From contig DASZQG010000075.1 in the NCBI GenBank assembly GCA_035550075.1, positions 1-29,485 on the forward strand: a stretch of DNA of 29,485 nt, read 5' to 3'. Positions 1 through 6,933 of this stretch are shown here, piece by piece. The position numbers and the translations under genes are program-made. Positions within the stretch are counted from its first letter, which is position 1. Every line of letters begins with the position of its first letter. Under the pieces are notes generated by a model, which saw only the letters and a list, made by a program, of their open reading frames with translations, had not been told where the DNA came from and did no database searches. Source of the stretch: AWTP1-13 sp035550075. Its GTDB lineage: Bacteria > Pseudomonadota > Alphaproteobacteria > Rhizobiales > Hyphomicrobiaceae.

Positions 1-98
1 CAGCTGCGGACATCACCACGAACGACCTGATCGACGAGATCAATAAGTTCGACGCCAACGCGGTCATCGCCCAGGCCAAAGCTTACAAAGCCAAATAG
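1..98 (+). CDS. 3' end of an unidentified gene, possibly an ABC transporter substrate-binding protein
   Basis: Only the last 31 codons are inside the window. The frame that begins at base 3 is open and stops with TAG at 96-98. The visible tail is Lys- and Ala-rich and amphipathic (ending KAYKAK) with the segment NDLIDEINKFD. This style of C-terminus is common in NitT/TauT-type periplasmic binding proteins, but that is an impression and not a firm assignment. A strong hairpin lies about 50 bases downstream, so this is probably the last gene of its transcript. The start and the functional residues are outside the window. Confidence 0.5.
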   Translation, partial: AADITTNDLIDEINKFDANAVIAQAKAYKAK

Positions 99-145
99 CC
101 GGCGCGGCGATTCGGCGGCCGGCTTCGGCCCCGAACCAAGCAAAC

Positions 146-166
146 GCCCCGGCCCCGTGCCGGGGC
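146..166 (+). terminator. Hairpin terminator after the partial upstream gene
   Basis: A perfect 8-bp GC-rich stem (GCCCCGGC at 146-153 and GCCGGGGC at 159-166) closes a 5-base loop and is followed by AATTCTTTG. It sits 48 bases after the TAG of the partial gene and 34 bases before the GST start. The T-run is short and interrupted, so termination may be incomplete. Confidence 0.6.
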
Positions 167-200
167 AATTCTTTGCGACCTGCCATATGGAGGATGCAAT

Positions 201-815
201 ATGCCGAAACTTTACTATGCGCCCGGCGCGTGCTCGCTGGCAGCTCACATCGTGCTCGAAGAAAGTGGGAAGAAGTACGATCTGCAGCGCGTGGACCTTG
301 CCAAGGGCGAACAGCGCACTGAAGCCTACCTCAAAATACATCCGCTGGGCCGCGTGCCTGCCCTGCAGCTCGATAGCGGCGAGGCCATCACCGAAAACAC
401 GGCCATTCTGCCCTACCTCGGCCGGCAATATGGACTATGGCCAACCGATCCGCTCGGAGAGGTGCGCGCCCTGTCGCTGATTGGCTTCTTTGCCAGCACC
501 GTGCATCCCGCGCACGCCCACATCTCGCGTCCCGAACGCTATGCCACCGACAAGGCAATGTTTCCCAACATCCAGGAGACCGGGCGCAAGTCCTTCCACG
601 ACTGCCTCAAGATGGTCGACCAACGCCTTGCCGGGCGCGAGTGGCTGCTGGATTCCTACTCCGTCGTTGATCCGTATGCCCTGACTTTTTACAGCTGGGG
701 CGTGCGCCGCGAGCTGCCGATGGGCGAGCTGAAACACTACTCGGCGTTCAAGGACCGCATGCTCCGGCGGCCTGCCGTGCAGCGCGTCGTGGAAGACGAG
801 AAAATCAAGGTGTAG
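201..815 (+). CDS. Glutathione S-transferase, beta class-like
   Basis: This 204-residue cytosolic protein should conjugate glutathione to, or use it to reduce, electrophilic substrates. The N-terminal thioredoxin-like domain begins with MPKLYYAPGACSLAAHIVLEE. The APGACS motif places Cys11 where bacterial beta-class GSTs (BphK, GstA type) have their active-site cysteine. The cis-Pro region (GRVPALQL, about residues 50-57) and the glutathione-binding ENTAIL segment (about 65-70) follow. Residues from about 85 on are the all-helical C-terminal domain, with the usual DPYALTFYSWG segment. Length is normal for the family. The ATG has a good ribosome site, GGAGG at 187-191. The gene is separated from the upstream gene by a hairpin, and its last 11 bases overlap the convergent SDR gene. 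The physiological substrate cannot be read from the sequence. Confidence 0.92.
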   Translation: MPKLYYAPGACSLAAHIVLEESGKKYDLQRVDLAKGEQRTEAYLKIHPLGRVPALQLDSGEAITENTAILPYLGRQYGLWPTDPLGEVRALSLIGFFASTVHPAHAHISRPERYATDKAMFPNIQETGRKSFHDCLKMVDQRLAGREWLLDSYSVVDPYALTFYSWGVRRELPMGELKHYSAFKDRMLRRPAVQRVVEDEKIKV

Positions 816-1593
816 CCGGCTTGTCGGCCGCTGAGCGCCGCGTGCGCATCATGTTGATGTAGCCGCGGTTGTGGGTGGGGCTGATGACGATCTCGTTGAT
901 GCAGACGTGGCGCGGCTGCCGCGCCACGAACGCGATCAGTTCGCCCATATCCTCCGGCTGCACCATGCGCGCCAGCGCCTCCGCCGACTCCGGGATGGGG
1001 CGGTTCAACATGATGGGCGTTGCCACCTCGCCGGGACAGATCACGCACGAGCGAATGCCGTTCTCGCATTCCTCAAGATTGATGGTGTGGCTCATCGCCA
1101 CCATGCCATGCTTGGCGGCCGTGTAGGCCGGCCCTGCAACTGAGCCGATGAACCGCCCGGCCCACGAAGCGGTATGGATCATCAGCCCGTCCTTCTGCGG
1201 GCGCATGATGCCGAGCGCGGCCTGCGCGACATAGAATGCACTGAGCAGGTTGCCGGTCACCACGGCATTGGCCCCTTCGGGTGTCAGGTCGCGCCAGCTC
1301 CGATTTGGAATGTTCATTCCGGCATTGTTGACCAGAATGTCGAGCCGGCCTTCGCGCTTTTGGATGGCGTTTGCGACAGCATGCACCGCATCGGGCTGCG
1401 TCGCGTCTGCGGCCTGCACCAGGGCCCTTCCGCCAGCCTTGGCAACCCGCGCGGCCACCGCTTCGAGCTGCTCGGCACGCCTCCCCGTCAACACCACAGC
1501 CGCGCCGCCCTGTGCGAGGGAGACTGCGGCCGCCTCGCCGATACCGCTTCCCGCGCCCGTGACCCACGCGACCTTGCCCTTAAGCTGCTGCAT
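805..1593 (-). CDS. Short-chain dehydrogenase/reductase (SDR), substrate unknown
   Basis: This is a 262-residue classical SDR oxidoreductase using NAD(P)(H). The Rossmann glycine motif TGAGSGIG is at residues 12-19, the NNAG motif at 89-92, and the catalytic Ser, Tyr and Lys at about Ser143, Tyr157 and Lys161 (YTAAK). Arg38 and Arg39 after the second beta strand (LTGRRA) suggest NADP(H) rather than NAD(H). The C-terminus continues about 20 residues past the usual end (THNRGYINMMRTRRS...). The ATG at 1593 has a GGGGGA ribosome site six bases upstream. It lies 78 bases after recR on the same strand, so it may be transcribed from the dnaX-ybaB-recR message or its own promoter. Its 3' end overlaps the GST gene by 11 bases. 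The reading frame contains a perfect 10-bp inverted repeat (906-928). The substrate is unknown. Confidence 0.88.
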   Translation of the reverse strand: MQQLKGKVAWVTGAGSGIGEAAAVSLAQGGAAVVLTGRRAEQLEAVAARVAKAGGRALVQAADATQPDAVHAVANAIQKREGRLDILVNNAGMNIPNRSWRDLTPEGANAVVTGNLLSAFYVAQAALGIMRPQKDGLMIHTASWAGRFIGSVAGPAYTAAKHGMVAMSHTINLEECENGIRSCVICPGEVATPIMLNRPIPESAEALARMVQPEDMGELIAFVARQPRHVCINEIVISPTHNRGYINMMRTRRSAADKPATP

Positions 1594-1671
1594 CGGAATT
1601 CCCCCACGAGGCTTGTCGTTAAGCTAAGAGGATGACACGGCGGTGCGCCCGCCGGAGCTGTCAAATCGACC

Positions 1672-2274
1672 TTACAGGCTTCGGCGGCTCTTGATGGCGG
1701 CGGCGAGGGTGCCCTCGTCCAGGTAGTCGAGTTCGCCCCCGATCGGTACGCCCTGCGCCAACCGCGTAATCGTCACGCCGGACCCCTGGAGCTGCTCCGT
1801 CACGTAGTGCACCGTGGATTGCCCCTCCACCGTCGCATTCAGCGCCATCAGCACTTCCTTCACGGGCGGTACGGCCCGCTCAATCAGGCGTCCAATGTTG
1901 AGCTGGTCAGGACCGATGCCGTCGAGGGGGGAAAGGGTTCCGCCTAGAACGTGGTAGAGGCCCTTGACGACGCCGGCCCGCTCCAGCGCCCACAGATCCG
2001 CGATCTCCTCGACCACCACAATCAAGCTCTGATCGCGCCCCGGATCGCGACAGATCGTGCACGGATCGACCGTATCGAGGTTGCCGCAGGTCTTGCATTC
2101 CACGATCTTGGCGGCAGCGTCGCTCAGCGCCGCCGCCAGAGGCTCGAGAAGCTCGGTGCGTTTTTTCAGCAGCGCCAGCGCGGCCTTGCGTGCGGAACGA
2201 TGCCCAAGACCAGGCAGACGCCCGAGCAGGGCGACGAGGCGCTCGATTTCCGAGCCCGCTGTCTGTCGTGACAT
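1672..2274 (-). CDS. recR: Recombination mediator protein RecR
   Basis: RecR works with RecO, and often RecF, to load RecA onto SSB-coated single-stranded DNA in gap repair. The 200-residue length is standard. The N-terminal helix-hairpin-helix region (IERLVALLGRLPGLG, residues 10-24) is followed by a four-cysteine zinc finger (Cys60, Cys63, Cys72, Cys75) and a Toprim domain beginning at about residue 84 (IVVVEEIADLWALE) with the conserved YHVLGGTLSPLDGIGP stretch at about 107-122. The C-terminal EGQSTVHYVTEQL and GVPIGGELDYLDEGTL segments are typical. It is the last gene of dnaX-ybaB-recR, 20 bases after ybaB, a gene order conserved in many bacteria. The ribosome site is weak, which fits translation by ribosomes arriving from ybaB. 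Confidence 0.97.
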   Translation of the reverse strand: MSRQTAGSEIERLVALLGRLPGLGHRSARKAALALLKKRTELLEPLAAALSDAAAKIVECKTCGNLDTVDPCTICRDPGRDQSLIVVVEEIADLWALERAGVVKGLYHVLGGTLSPLDGIGPDQLNIGRLIERAVPPVKEVLMALNATVEGQSTVHYVTEQLQGSGVTITRLAQGVPIGGELDYLDEGTLAAAIKSRRSL

Positions 2275-2294
2275 GGCCGCGCTGCCGTTTGCGT

Positions 2295-2621
2295 TCAGAA
2301 GAGCTTCAGTCCGGGCGGCAGCGGCAAGCCCCCGGTTATCTCCTGCATCTTGGACTGCATCGCGGCTTCCACCTTGCCCTTGGCGTCCTGGAACGCGGCA
2401 ACCAGCAGGTCCTCAAGGATCTCCGTTTCCTGCGGCTTCATCAGGCCCGGATCGATTTTCACGCCGCGCGCTTCCATCTTGCCGTTGAGCGTCACCTTGA
2501 CAAGCCCACCCCCCGATTGGCCCTCGATTTCGAGAGCCGCCAGCTCCTCCTGCAGCTTTTGCATGCGCGACTGGATGTCCTGCGCCTGCTTCATCAGGTT
2601 CATCAGGTCTTTCATGGCCAT
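2295..2621 (-). CDS. ybaB: YbaB/EbfC family nucleoid-associated protein
   Basis: YbaB/EbfC is a small dimeric DNA-binding protein associated with the nucleoid and commonly encoded between dnaX and recR. The protein is 108 residues from MAMKDLMNLMKQ, and its length fits the family. The N-terminal helix (KDLMNLMKQAQDIQSRMQKL) is amphipathic and coiled-coil-like. The core has the family's GGGLVKVTLNGKMEARGVKIDP strand region, and the tail is the Pro/Gly-rich GGLPLPPGLKLF. I chose the ATG at 2621 because GAGAG stands seven bases upstream; the ATG at 2615 is the alternative. A longer open frame extends upstream, but its extra residues do not resemble the family. It starts 55 bases after dnaX and ends 20 bases before recR. 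Confidence 0.93.
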   Translation of the reverse strand: MAMKDLMNLMKQAQDIQSRMQKLQEELAALEIEGQSGGGLVKVTLNGKMEARGVKIDPGLMKPQETEILEDLLVAAFQDAKGKVEAAMQSKMQEITGGLPLPPGLKLF

Positions 2622-2676
2622 ATCCGTTCTCTCTGATCGGGCGGCGTTTGCCGGCGAAGCCGCGCCGTGCGCGCAT

Positions 2677-4485
2677 TCATCCGGTTCCGGTCTCGTCCGT
2701 CGTTGTACCCGGCAAAGGGAGCACGGCGGCAATTTCGGCGTCAGGAAACTGATCGAGCACGGCCGCCACCGCCGGGTGCTCTTTCATTTTCCGCTTCTCG
2801 GCCGCAACCCGCTCACGCTGAACCTCGCCGATCGGCCGCTCGCCCGGCGTCTTGCTGAGCGCCACCATCCAACGCTTGCCGGTCCAGGCGTTGAGCTTTT
2901 CGCGAAGCTCGTTGGGCAGTTCCCTGGGCGCGCCCGCGAGAAGGTGCAGTTCGATGCTGCCGGCCGGGTCGAACTTCACGAGGCTCACGTGTTCTTCCAG
3001 GTGCACCTTCAGTTTGGCCTCACGACGCTTGCCGGCCGCCTCCACCACGTCGCCGAAGGTGCGCACCGGCTGCCAGACGTCGCCGGCGACCGGCTGCGGG
3101 CCCGTCTCCTCGTCCTGCGCGACATCCTCCTCACCATCCTCCACGACCAGCTCGCCGGCCGGAGAGCGTTCGAGGGCCGGGCGTACGGAGCTGGACAAAG
3201 ACCCTTGCACGGGCGCGGCAGACGAGCCGTTCTCCAACGCCCGGATGATTTCGTCCGGCGGCGGAAGGTCCGAGGTATAGGCGAGCCGGATGAGCACCAT
3301 CTCCGCCGCGGCGGCCGGGTTCGGCGCCTTCGCGGTTTCCTCCAGCCCTTTCAACAGCATTTGCCAGGCGCGGGACAAAATCGCCACGCTGAGGCCGGCA
3401 CCCAGCTTGCCTGCACGCTGGCGTTCTTCAAGCGTCAGACCCTCGCCGGCCGACTCAGCACCCAGGGTCTTGGCCCTGGTGATGACGTGAACTGCCTCGG
3501 AAAGGTCGGCCAGCACCTGGGTCGCCTCGGCGCCGTCGCGCTGCAGCGCGGCCAGCATTTCGAGCGCTTTGCCGGAGCGCCCGGCAAACAGCTCCTCGAG
3601 CAGGTCGTAGATCCTGGCGCGGTCCGCCAGCCCAAGCATCGCGCGCACCTGTCCGGCAGCCACCTTGCCGGAGCCCATAGCCAGGGCCTGGTCGAGCAGG
3701 GAAAGGCCGTCGCGGACGGAACCCTCCGCTGCGCGGGCGATCAGCGCCAAGGCCTCGTCCTCGGCCTCCGCGCCCTCCTTTGCAATAATACCCTTGAAAT
3801 GCGCGACGAGCTCGGCGGCACCTACCCGGCGCAGGTCGAAGCGCTGCGTGCGCGAAAGCACCGTCACCGGCACTTTGCGCACCTCCGTCGTTGCGAAGAT
3901 GAACTTCACATGCTCAGGCGGTTCTTCGAGAGTCTTCAAAAGCGCGTTGAACGCGCCCTTGGACAGCATGTGCACCTCGTCGATGAGATACACTTTGTAG
4001 CGCGCAAGCAGCGGCTTGTAGCGGGCGCTCTCGATGACCTCGCGCATGTTGTCGATGCCGGTGTTGGACGCCGCATCCATCTCCAGCACATCCGGATGCC
4101 GCCCCTCCATGATCTCGGCGCAATGGCGGCCGTAGACCTGCATGTCGAAGGTCGGCCTATCCACCCCCTCGCGCTCGTAGTTCAACGCCCGCGACAGGAT
4201 GCGAGCGGTAGTTGTCTTGCCGACGCCCCGCACACCGGTCAGCATGTAGCCTTGAGCTATGCGGTCGGCCGCGAACGCATTCTTTAGCGTCGTGACCATG
4301 GCCTCCTGGCCAATCAGATCGTCGAAGGTGGCCGGCCGATACTTGCGCGCAAGCACGACATACGGCCTGTCGCTCCCGCCCTGCGGTCCAGCGCCAGGCC
4401 CAGAATCGCTCACGGTTGCCACGGAACTCGTGTTCCCCGCTTCGGCAGCCTGTGCGGAATTATCGCCTGATTTTCGTTTCGCCAT
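2677..4485 (-). CDS. dnaX: DNA polymerase III subunit gamma/tau
   Basis: DnaX is the AAA+ motor of the clamp loader that places the beta sliding clamp on primed DNA. The 602-residue protein has Walker A GVRGVGKTT (about 84-92), Walker B LIDEVHMLS (167-175), sensor region ATTEVRKVP (198-206) and the SRC-like SRTQRFDLRR (211-220). After the AAA+ and collar regions a long tau-like extension runs from about 380 to 602, presumably for DnaB and polymerase contact. The zinc module is degenerate: only one of the four ligand cysteines remains (Cys122 in the GRHCAEIMEG segment). I see no A AAA AAG slippery site, so a shorter gamma form is not predicted. ATG 4485 is preferred; an upstream TTG at 4533 would lie next to the SRP RNA 3' end. 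The roughly 40-residue Ser/Gly-rich N-terminal lead before the AAA+ domain is longer than in E. coli. First protein gene of dnaX-ybaB-recR. Confidence 0.96.
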   Translation of the reverse strand: MAKRKSGDNSAQAAEAGNTSSVATVSDSGPGAGPQGGSDRPYVVLARKYRPATFDDLIGQEAMVTTLKNAFAADRIAQGYMLTGVRGVGKTTTARILSRALNYEREGVDRPTFDMQVYGRHCAEIMEGRHPDVLEMDAASNTGIDNMREVIESARYKPLLARYKVYLIDEVHMLSKGAFNALLKTLEEPPEHVKFIFATTEVRKVPVTVLSRTQRFDLRRVGAAELVAHFKGIIAKEGAEAEDEALALIARAAEGSVRDGLSLLDQALAMGSGKVAAGQVRAMLGLADRARIYDLLEELFAGRSGKALEMLAALQRDGAEATQVLADLSEAVHVITRAKTLGAESAGEGLTLEERQRAGKLGAGLSVAILSRAWQMLLKGLEETAKAPNPAAAAEMVLIRLAYTSDLPPPDEIIRALENGSSAAPVQGSLSSSVRPALERSPAGELVVEDGEEDVAQDEETGPQPVAGDVWQPVRTFGDVVEAAGKRREAKLKVHLEEHVSLVKFDPAGSIELHLLAGAPRELPNELREKLNAWTGKRWMVALSKTPGERPIGEVQRERVAAEKRKMKEHPAVAAVLDQFPDAEIAAVLPLPGTTTDETGTG

Positions 4486-4535
4486 GCCTGCACGGCCGCG
4501 CTCGGTCTCACGGGGGCCACTAATGTTTGGCAAGC

Positions 4536-4630
4536 GGGAGACCGACAGACGACCCGTATCCGACTCGTTAGGGCTGCTTCCTTCCGGACCTGACCCGGTT
4601 GGCGAGGAACACGTCCGCCGCCAGCCTCCC
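4536..4630 (-). ncRNA. ffs: Signal recognition particle RNA, small bacterial (4.5S) type
   Basis: The minus strand carries the nearly invariant apical part of the SRP RNA at 4595-4572 (GGTCAGGTCC, then GGAAGGAAGCAGCC), identical to the E. coli 4.5S core that binds Ffh. The ends GGGAG (4630-4626) and CTCCC (4540-4536) can pair, giving a single hairpin of about 95 nt, right for the small RNA without an Alu domain. The RNA helps target inner-membrane proteins co-translationally. A sigma70-type promoter is placed exactly for a start at 4630. Its 3' end is about 50 bases upstream of dnaX with no T-run terminator seen between, so read-through into dnaX is possible. Exact ends are inferred from pairing. 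Confidence 0.95.
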
Positions 4631-4637
4631 GAAACGA

Positions 4638-4666
4638 ATTATGGTATGGCGCACGCTCGATTACAA
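4638..4666 (-). promoter_or_regulatory. Promoter of the SRP RNA (and possibly dnaX-ybaB-recR)
   Basis: On the minus strand TTGTAA (4666-4661) and CATAAT (4643-4638) are separated by 17 bases. The -10 box ends 7 bases before the G at 4630, the predicted first base of the SRP RNA. This is close to the sigma70 consensus in sequence and spacing. No separate promoter is obvious in the 50 bases between ffs and dnaX. Confidence 0.7.
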
Positions 4667-4761
4667 CCGGCGCCGCAGCCGCCTGCGGCACCTGCAAAGT
4701 GACAGCGTTGCGCATAGGCCATCGCTGTGCTCATCTGCCGCCCGTATCACGGAGCCTCTGA

Positions 4762-5691
4762 ATGCCAACCGTCGGCGCTACGACACTTCTCGATCGGCTG
4801 GGCCCGAAGCGAAGCGACGCGGAATTCCTGAAATCCAAGGTGGAGGCCCCGGGAGCGCGCTTTCTCGTGCTCGCCGACCTGAAACCTGTGATCCGGTCGA
4901 ATGCCGAGCGCACCTCGGCGAAGCTGGCCTGGTTCTCCCGCGAAGAGATGCAGCAGTTCGGGTTGCCCGTTGCCGACAGCCTGTTTCTTGGCGTCGACAG
5001 CGGTGAAAACGGCCATTTTGCCGTGGCGGTGACCGAACATCGCACGCGGCACGTTCCCGGCGCGGTCGAAAAGTTGCGGCCCATTGTCGACCTGCGCTCG
5101 CTGGCCATGCAGGGAGCCATGTCCCCCGAGGAATTGTCGCTCTGCGGGCAGGCGCGGGCGCTGGCGCAATGGCATGAGAACGCGCGCTGCTGCGGCCATT
5201 GCGGCGGCACCACCCTGGTCAAGGACGGGGGCTGGCGGCGCAAGTGCTGGGCCTGCGGGCTGGAGTGGTTCCCCCGCACCGACCCGGTCGTCATCATGCT
5301 GGTTTCGGACGGAGATCGTTGCCTCCTCGCACATGAGCACCGCTTCGGCGACAAGATGTACTCGACGCTCGCCGGATTTATCGAGCCCGGCGAGGACATC
5401 GAGCATGCCGTCCGCCGCGAGGTCCTGGAGGAAACCGGCGTCAAGGTTGGCGAGGTTCGGTTCCACTCGAGCCAGCCGTGGCCGTTCCCGCATTCGCTCA
5501 TGATCGGTTGTCTGGGCTGGGCAGAGACAACCGACCTGGAAATCGACAGCGGCGAGATTGCGGACGCACGCTGGTTTTCGCGTGCTGAAGCAAAGCTTAT
5601 GCTTGAGCGCCGGCACCCTGACGGCATCAACGTGCCCGGGCGACATGCAATCGCCCACGCTCTGATCACAAGTTTTGTTGAAGGGCGGTAG
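4762..5691 (+). CDS. nudC: NAD+ diphosphatase / NADH pyrophosphatase (Nudix hydrolase NudC)
   Basis: NudC hydrolyses NAD(H) to NMN(H) and AMP and, in E. coli, removes NAD caps from RNA. The 309-residue protein has the full family layout: an N-terminal domain (1-140), a zinc ribbon with Cys144, Cys147, Cys162 and Cys165, and the Nudix box at about 205-227 (G...E...REVLEETGV) with its metal-binding glutamates. The NudC signature SQPWPFPHS follows at about 237-245, which separates this subfamily from other Nudix enzymes. The ATG has GGAG (4751-4754) seven bases upstream. It is transcribed divergently from ffs-dnaX. A 153-base gap separates it from the next gene, with no convincing terminator in it. 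Confidence 0.95.
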   Translation: MPTVGATTLLDRLGPKRSDAEFLKSKVEAPGARFLVLADLKPVIRSNAERTSAKLAWFSREEMQQFGLPVADSLFLGVDSGENGHFAVAVTEHRTRHVPGAVEKLRPIVDLRSLAMQGAMSPEELSLCGQARALAQWHENARCCGHCGGTTLVKDGGWRRKCWACGLEWFPRTDPVVIMLVSDGDRCLLAHEHRFGDKMYSTLAGFIEPGEDIEHAVRREVLEETGVKVGEVRFHSSQPWPFPHSLMIGCLGWAETTDLEIDSGEIADARWFSRAEAKLMLERRHPDGINVPGRHAIAHALITSFVEGR

Positions 5692-5844
5692 CGCTTGCTG
5701 TCCGCGCCGCCATCCCGTAAACGTGCGCGCCGGCACGGTGCCGCAGAGTCTTTCTGATATCAGCATTCGCCGGCGCCTGGATCCGCTGGGCATTCCTACC
5801 CGTCGATTGCCCAAGTCCGGATTACCACACGGGTTGAGGTGGCG

Positions 5845-6933
5845 ATGCCCCGCCAAGCCAACGCGGTCGATTTCTGGCGCGGCTTTGCGCTGGTGAGCAT
5901 TTTCATCAACCACGTCCCCGGCATCACCTACGAGCGCATTACCCACCGCAATTACTCGATCTCGGACTCGGCCGAGCTGTTCGTTTTTCTCGCCGGGTGG
6001 TCGCTGGGTCTGCTCGTTACCTCGCGCGGGCAGCCGATGACGACACCGCGCATCGTCCTTCGCCTTGGAGGTCGTGCGGTCACCATCTACGCCGCCCAGA
6101 TCCTGATCAGCAGCATCGCTCTCGCCATGCTTGCGGCCACCGCGTACCTCACGGACAACAGACTGGTCCTGGAGTGGCACAATGCGGCGGCCGTATTCTC
6201 CGAGCCGGAGACGGCACACATCGGACTCGTCCTGCTCACCCACCAGCTCGGCTACTTCGACATCCTGCCGCTTTACGTCGTCTTGATGCTCGCGGCTCCC
6301 GCGATCGCCGTGATCGACCGCTATGCCAGGCCGGCGATGGTGCCCCTCTCACTGGCGCTTTATTTCGCCTCGCTCACTGTGCCGTTCACCGCCCGAACCT
6401 GGCCGATCCCGGGTCAGTGGTTTTTTAATCCGTTCACGTGGCAAGCCATTTTCGTACTTGGTTTCGCGCTGTCGCGCGACCAAGGACTGGGTGCGATGGC
6501 ACGCAAACACCTCAAATGGATCAAGATCGTCTCGCTTCCCATCGTAGTGCTGAGCGCGATAGTCACGATTTTCAATCTGTTCCCGGATCCGACCAAGTTG
6601 CCGGAGCCGAAGTTGCTGTTCCTCAACGGCAAAACGTTCCTGACCCCGATGCGGCTGATCCAGTTCCTGGCACTGGCCGCCGTCTTTTCCGGGGTTTTTC
6701 CTTACATAGCCCGTCCGCTGCCATGGCTTGCTGAGCTGCTGTCGAAGCTGGGCCGCAACTCCCTGAACGTCTTTTGCGTCGGTTCTGTCCTAAGCTTAAT
6801 GGGTCAGATCCTTCGATACCTCTACGGCGGGTCGTTTGTAGGTGATACAGTAATTGTCACGGTCGGCACCACGCTTCTGTGGCTGACGGCATGGGTATCG
6901 GAATGGCGAGAAAAGCAAACGGCAGCCGCATGA
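5845..6933 (+). CDS. OpgC-family integral membrane acyltransferase
   Basis: This 362-residue polytopic inner-membrane protein resembles the OpgC family, whose studied member succinylates osmoregulated periplasmic glucans. It opens with ANAVDFWRGFALVSIFINHVPG, the family's N-terminal region with the RG and INH residues in the first membrane helix. A conserved ISDSAELFVFLAGWSLGLL segment and about nine further hydrophobic helices follow (for example ILPLYVVLMLAAPAIAVI and NSLNVFCVGSVLSLMGQIL). I chose ATG 5845 because GAGGT stands five bases upstream; GTG 5839 is possible. Its stop overlaps the next gene's ATG by ATGA, so it is translationally coupled to an SGNH-like exported protein. The acyl group and acceptor cannot be read from the sequence, and no glucan synthase gene (opgGH or ndvB type) is in the window. 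Confidence 0.85.
   Translation: MPRQANAVDFWRGFALVSIFINHVPGITYERITHRNYSISDSAELFVFLAGWSLGLLVTSRGQPMTTPRIVLRLGGRAVTIYAAQILISSIALAMLAATAYLTDNRLVLEWHNAAAVFSEPETAHIGLVLLTHQLGYFDILPLYVVLMLAAPAIAVIDRYARPAMVPLSLALYFASLTVPFTARTWPIPGQWFFNPFTWQAIFVLGFALSRDQGLGAMARKHLKWIKIVSLPIVVLSAIVTIFNLFPDPTKLPEPKLLFLNGKTFLTPMRLIQFLALAAVFSGVFPYIARPLPWLAELLSKLGRNSLNVFCVGSVLSLMGQILRYLYGGSFVGDTVIVTVGTTLLWLTAWVSEWREKQTAAA

Noticed and set aside
2350..4287. A 645-codon open frame on the plus strand opposite recR/ybaB/dnaX
   Set aside because: It lies antisense to dnaX, ybaB and part of the recR spacer, has a His/Arg/Gly-rich composition typical of shadow frames in GC-rich DNA, and shows no domain.
4486..4533. Upstream TTG start that would extend DnaX by 16 residues
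   Set aside because: It begins three bases from the predicted SRP RNA 3' end and adds non-conserved residues. ATG 4485 is the simpler start.
5754..5763. CTGATATCAG palindrome between nudC and the OpgC-like gene
   Set aside because: It is only 10 bp, has no positioned promoter nearby and no second copy in view, so I cannot support it as an operator.
4747..6243. Long minus-strand open frames opposite nudC and the OpgC-like gene
   Set aside because: NudC has every family motif on the plus strand; the antisense frames are composition artefacts.
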